Assembly (NCBI GenBank): GCA_022497145.1
Contig: MU385856.1
Span: 868,001 to 932,000, forward strand
Reading direction: 5' to 3'
Length of the DNA stretch: 64,000 bases
Origin: Rostrohypoxylon terebratum
Taxonomy: Eukaryota > Ascomycota > Sordariomycetes > Xylariales > Hypoxylaceae
Shown: positions 62,455 through 64,000 of the stretch, in pieces
Position numbering within the stretch: the stretch's first letter is position 1
Layout: every line of letters begins with the position of its first letter
Position numbers and translations under genes: made by a program
Notes under the pieces: model-generated
What the model saw: the letters and a program-made list of their open reading frames with translations, nothing else
What the model was told of the DNA's origin: nothing
Databases searched by the model: none

Positions 62455-62880
62455 TCACAAGCGTGTCGTAGCAACACCGGTCTCGCACGGTCCGAGCATA
62501 GTCGGAATCACCCCAGGCAACGGTCCTCTCGACACGTCCCAGGACGTAACACCCGCCCAGTAGAAACATACGTCCGTGCCTTGGTCACAGAAACTATACT
62601 CGCACTTCCCGGTGAAGCTCGAGGTGCTGGACTCGAGTGGCTGCGGGGGTAGCGTCATGATCGCTTGGGCGGTCACGCTGATGGTCGAGCTCGTCATTTT
62701 CGGTAGGACAACGTTTGTCTGTCGGGCACCGGTGCTGGTGACCAGTGGGACGGGCACGATCGTTTCGGTTGATGTGAGAGTGACCGTCGAGTCAGTCGAA
62801 AGTGGTAAGGCCCAAGCCCCGAAGACGAGGAGGAACAGAGTTGCGAGCAGGCTTTTGAGGACTTTCATCGTGGTTGGCAT
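62455..62880 (-). CDS. Small secreted cysteine-containing protein, 141 aa
   Basis: Uncharacterised. Two nearby ATGs (62880 and 12 bases inside) precede a clear signal peptide: MKVLKSLLATLFLLVFGAWALP. A Thr/Ser/Val/Pro-rich segment (about residues 27-85, likely O-glycosylated) follows, then a compact C-terminal module with four cysteines: KCEYSFCDQGTDVCFYWAG, TSWDVSRGPLPG and TMLGPCETG. I recall C.Y.FC.....VCFYWAG.TSWD..RGP.PG as a motif of small secreted ascomycete proteins of unknown role, but this was not checked. There is no GPI-type hydrophobic tail. It is intronless and convergent with the secreted GH131 enzyme, so two secreted proteins lie side by side. An apoplastic or cell-wall role is inference. 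Confidence 0.72.
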   Translation of the reverse strand: MPTTMKVLKSLLATLFLLVFGAWALPLSTDSTVTLTSTETIVPVPLVTSTGARQTNVVLPKMTSSTISVTAQAIMTLPPQPLESSTSSFTGKCEYSFCDQGTDVCFYWAGVTSWDVSRGPLPGVIPTMLGPCETGVATTRL

Positions 62881-64000
62881 GTGATGAGACGAGGTGGTAG
62901 TGCGATGTTGTTTTTGTTCTCTGGTTGATCAGATGGCCATGAGGCATGAGTCTCCGCTTAGAAGACCCGTGCCTGTGAGTCTTGTTATATACTGCATCCC
63001 ATCGTCAGTAAAGCTGGTATACGGCGTCGAAAGTTCGTCACCGTAGGACATTGCCTTCCTGTAGCATTGTGAACCCAACATGGCCCACACCTCTAACCAA
63101 ATGGCGTCAAGAAGCATCCGTTACTAGGTAATGGTCCGTTGTTTGTCCTCTCAATATGTAACCTCAGAAACCTGCCCAGAAGCAGAGAAGTCTCGATTCG
63201 GCAACACAGCAGCGGTCTGAACATTTCTTAAGAGATCTGGCGTGCCTAGATCGTACTCGACTGTTGCACAAAAAGGGGTACTGAGACCACGATTTTCTGC
63301 AATGGGATGTTTACGGCTAGTTGAGCTGTTGGGGGTGCATCTTGACGTCTGTTAGGTTAGATGCTGCAGGTTTAGATCGATAGTTGCCGCCTCCTCTATT
63401 TCCAAACATGAATTTGCATCTCTCGTACGATGCGGCAGGATTTCTGTCTTTGCCTCCAACGAGAGTTTCCCGCTTTGGCCGCTTAGATACTAGCTAATCA
63501 AGCAGACTTGGTTTAGAATAAGGTAAAAAGGACCATTGTTTCGTAACAATCCAGGACTAGGAATCTATCTGTGATGACTGAAACGGTGGGTATCTAGGAT
63601 GAGAGCTTTGAAAAAGAATATGACGCTTCGCGTGGCACAACATACTGTCGCTTACAGCCGATCTCCGCTAATTTACTGGTAGCTTCACATGAATATTCAG
63701 CCAGCCACGGCATACAGATTTGGGGATCTAGTGTTAATACACGGTTGGTAGTACATTTCTCGAAATGAGGGGGCTGAGGCTTCTCATTTGTTCCTTCAAC
63801 CATCAGTAGGCGATGATAGCTCTGATGGGGACATTTTCTTGGCATAACAATGCTCAATTCTCTATCCATTAGGTATGTGCTTTTCCAATAATCATTCTTC
63901 TCTTCACAGTTATTCCGTATCAACACCAAATCCACCTAACAGCTAAGTTCACCTTCAACCAATTAAGAATCATAAGTCATATATCGCATCACCGCCATGC
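62881..64000. other. Intergenic to window end
   Basis: 1.1 kb with no recognisable gene. An open frame on the minus strand (63594-63935) shows no motif. It may include the promoter of the small secreted protein and part of a gene beyond the window. Confidence 0.45.

Noticed and set aside
1..64000. CRISPR arrays, prokaryotic operons, rRNA or dispersed 5S rRNA genes
   Set aside because: No regularly spaced repeats, no Shine-Dalgarno-type gene packing, and no 5S-like sequence was found on reading; the window is plainly eukaryotic nuclear DNA.

Overview
The window is nuclear DNA of a filamentous ascomycete. The genes have short introns (about 44-134 nt, one of 296 nt) with GT..CTAAY..AG signals, and the proteins are typical of Pezizomycotina. 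The gene set (2EXR, DUF2841-like, GH131, GPH sugar permease, ankyrin/ZZ relic) and the abundant intergenic TAGGTA/ACCTA words suggest a Sordariomycete, perhaps Xylariales; that placement is an inference. There is no prokaryotic or viral material, and no rRNA or convincing tRNA gene. Most loci are spliced, so many CDS spans below were assembled from exons by matching splice signals, reading phase and family motifs.

Layout, left to right. 1-1537 (+): 3' part of GPI10/PIG-B, a GPI-anchor mannosyltransferase, with a GC-AG intron. 2300-4992 (-): CUL4 cullin. 6967-12298 (+): YCF1/MRP-type ABCC transporter in 7 exons. 12.3-23.0 kb: gene-poor stretch with simple repeats, whose right end is probably the long leader of a DUF2841/YDR124W-like gene (22992-25002, +). 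25.0-30.2 kb: no recognisable gene. 30171-31970 (-): cytochrome P450 with one splice junction that is out of phase. 32329-32692 (-): a very small two-exon cysteine-rich gene. 33143-34090 (-): DUF1749 alpha/beta hydrolase. 34478-37725 (+): TTI1. 38.9-41.0 kb (-): decayed hydrolase-ankyrin-ZZ (NLR-like) gene. 43407-43597: a 191-bp MITE. 45592-47647 (+): amino-acid permease. 48438-49710 (+): a broken 2EXR-domain gene. 50546-53855 (-): Ark1/Prk1-type kinase. 54957-57248 (-): Nhx1-type Na+/H+ exchanger. 58640-60643 (+): Sut1-like sugar/H+ symporter. 61321-62151 (+): secreted GH131 glucanase. 62455-62880 (-): small secreted Cys-containing protein.

Functionally this is an ordinary housekeeping/transport neighbourhood: GPI anchors, cullin ubiquitin ligase, PIKK chaperoning, endocytic kinase, endosomal pH, vacuolar export, amino-acid and sugar uptake. 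It is interrupted by two accessory-looking intervals (about 12-33 kb and 38-50 kb) that hold the P450, two decayed genes, the MITE and long non-coding stretches. The P450 has no polyketide synthase, peptide synthetase or terpene synthase beside it, so there is no biosynthetic cluster. I found no clear undescribed multi-gene system. The most useful new items are the tiny CxxC gene, the MITE, the NLR-like relic, the exact palindromes, and the splice anomalies.
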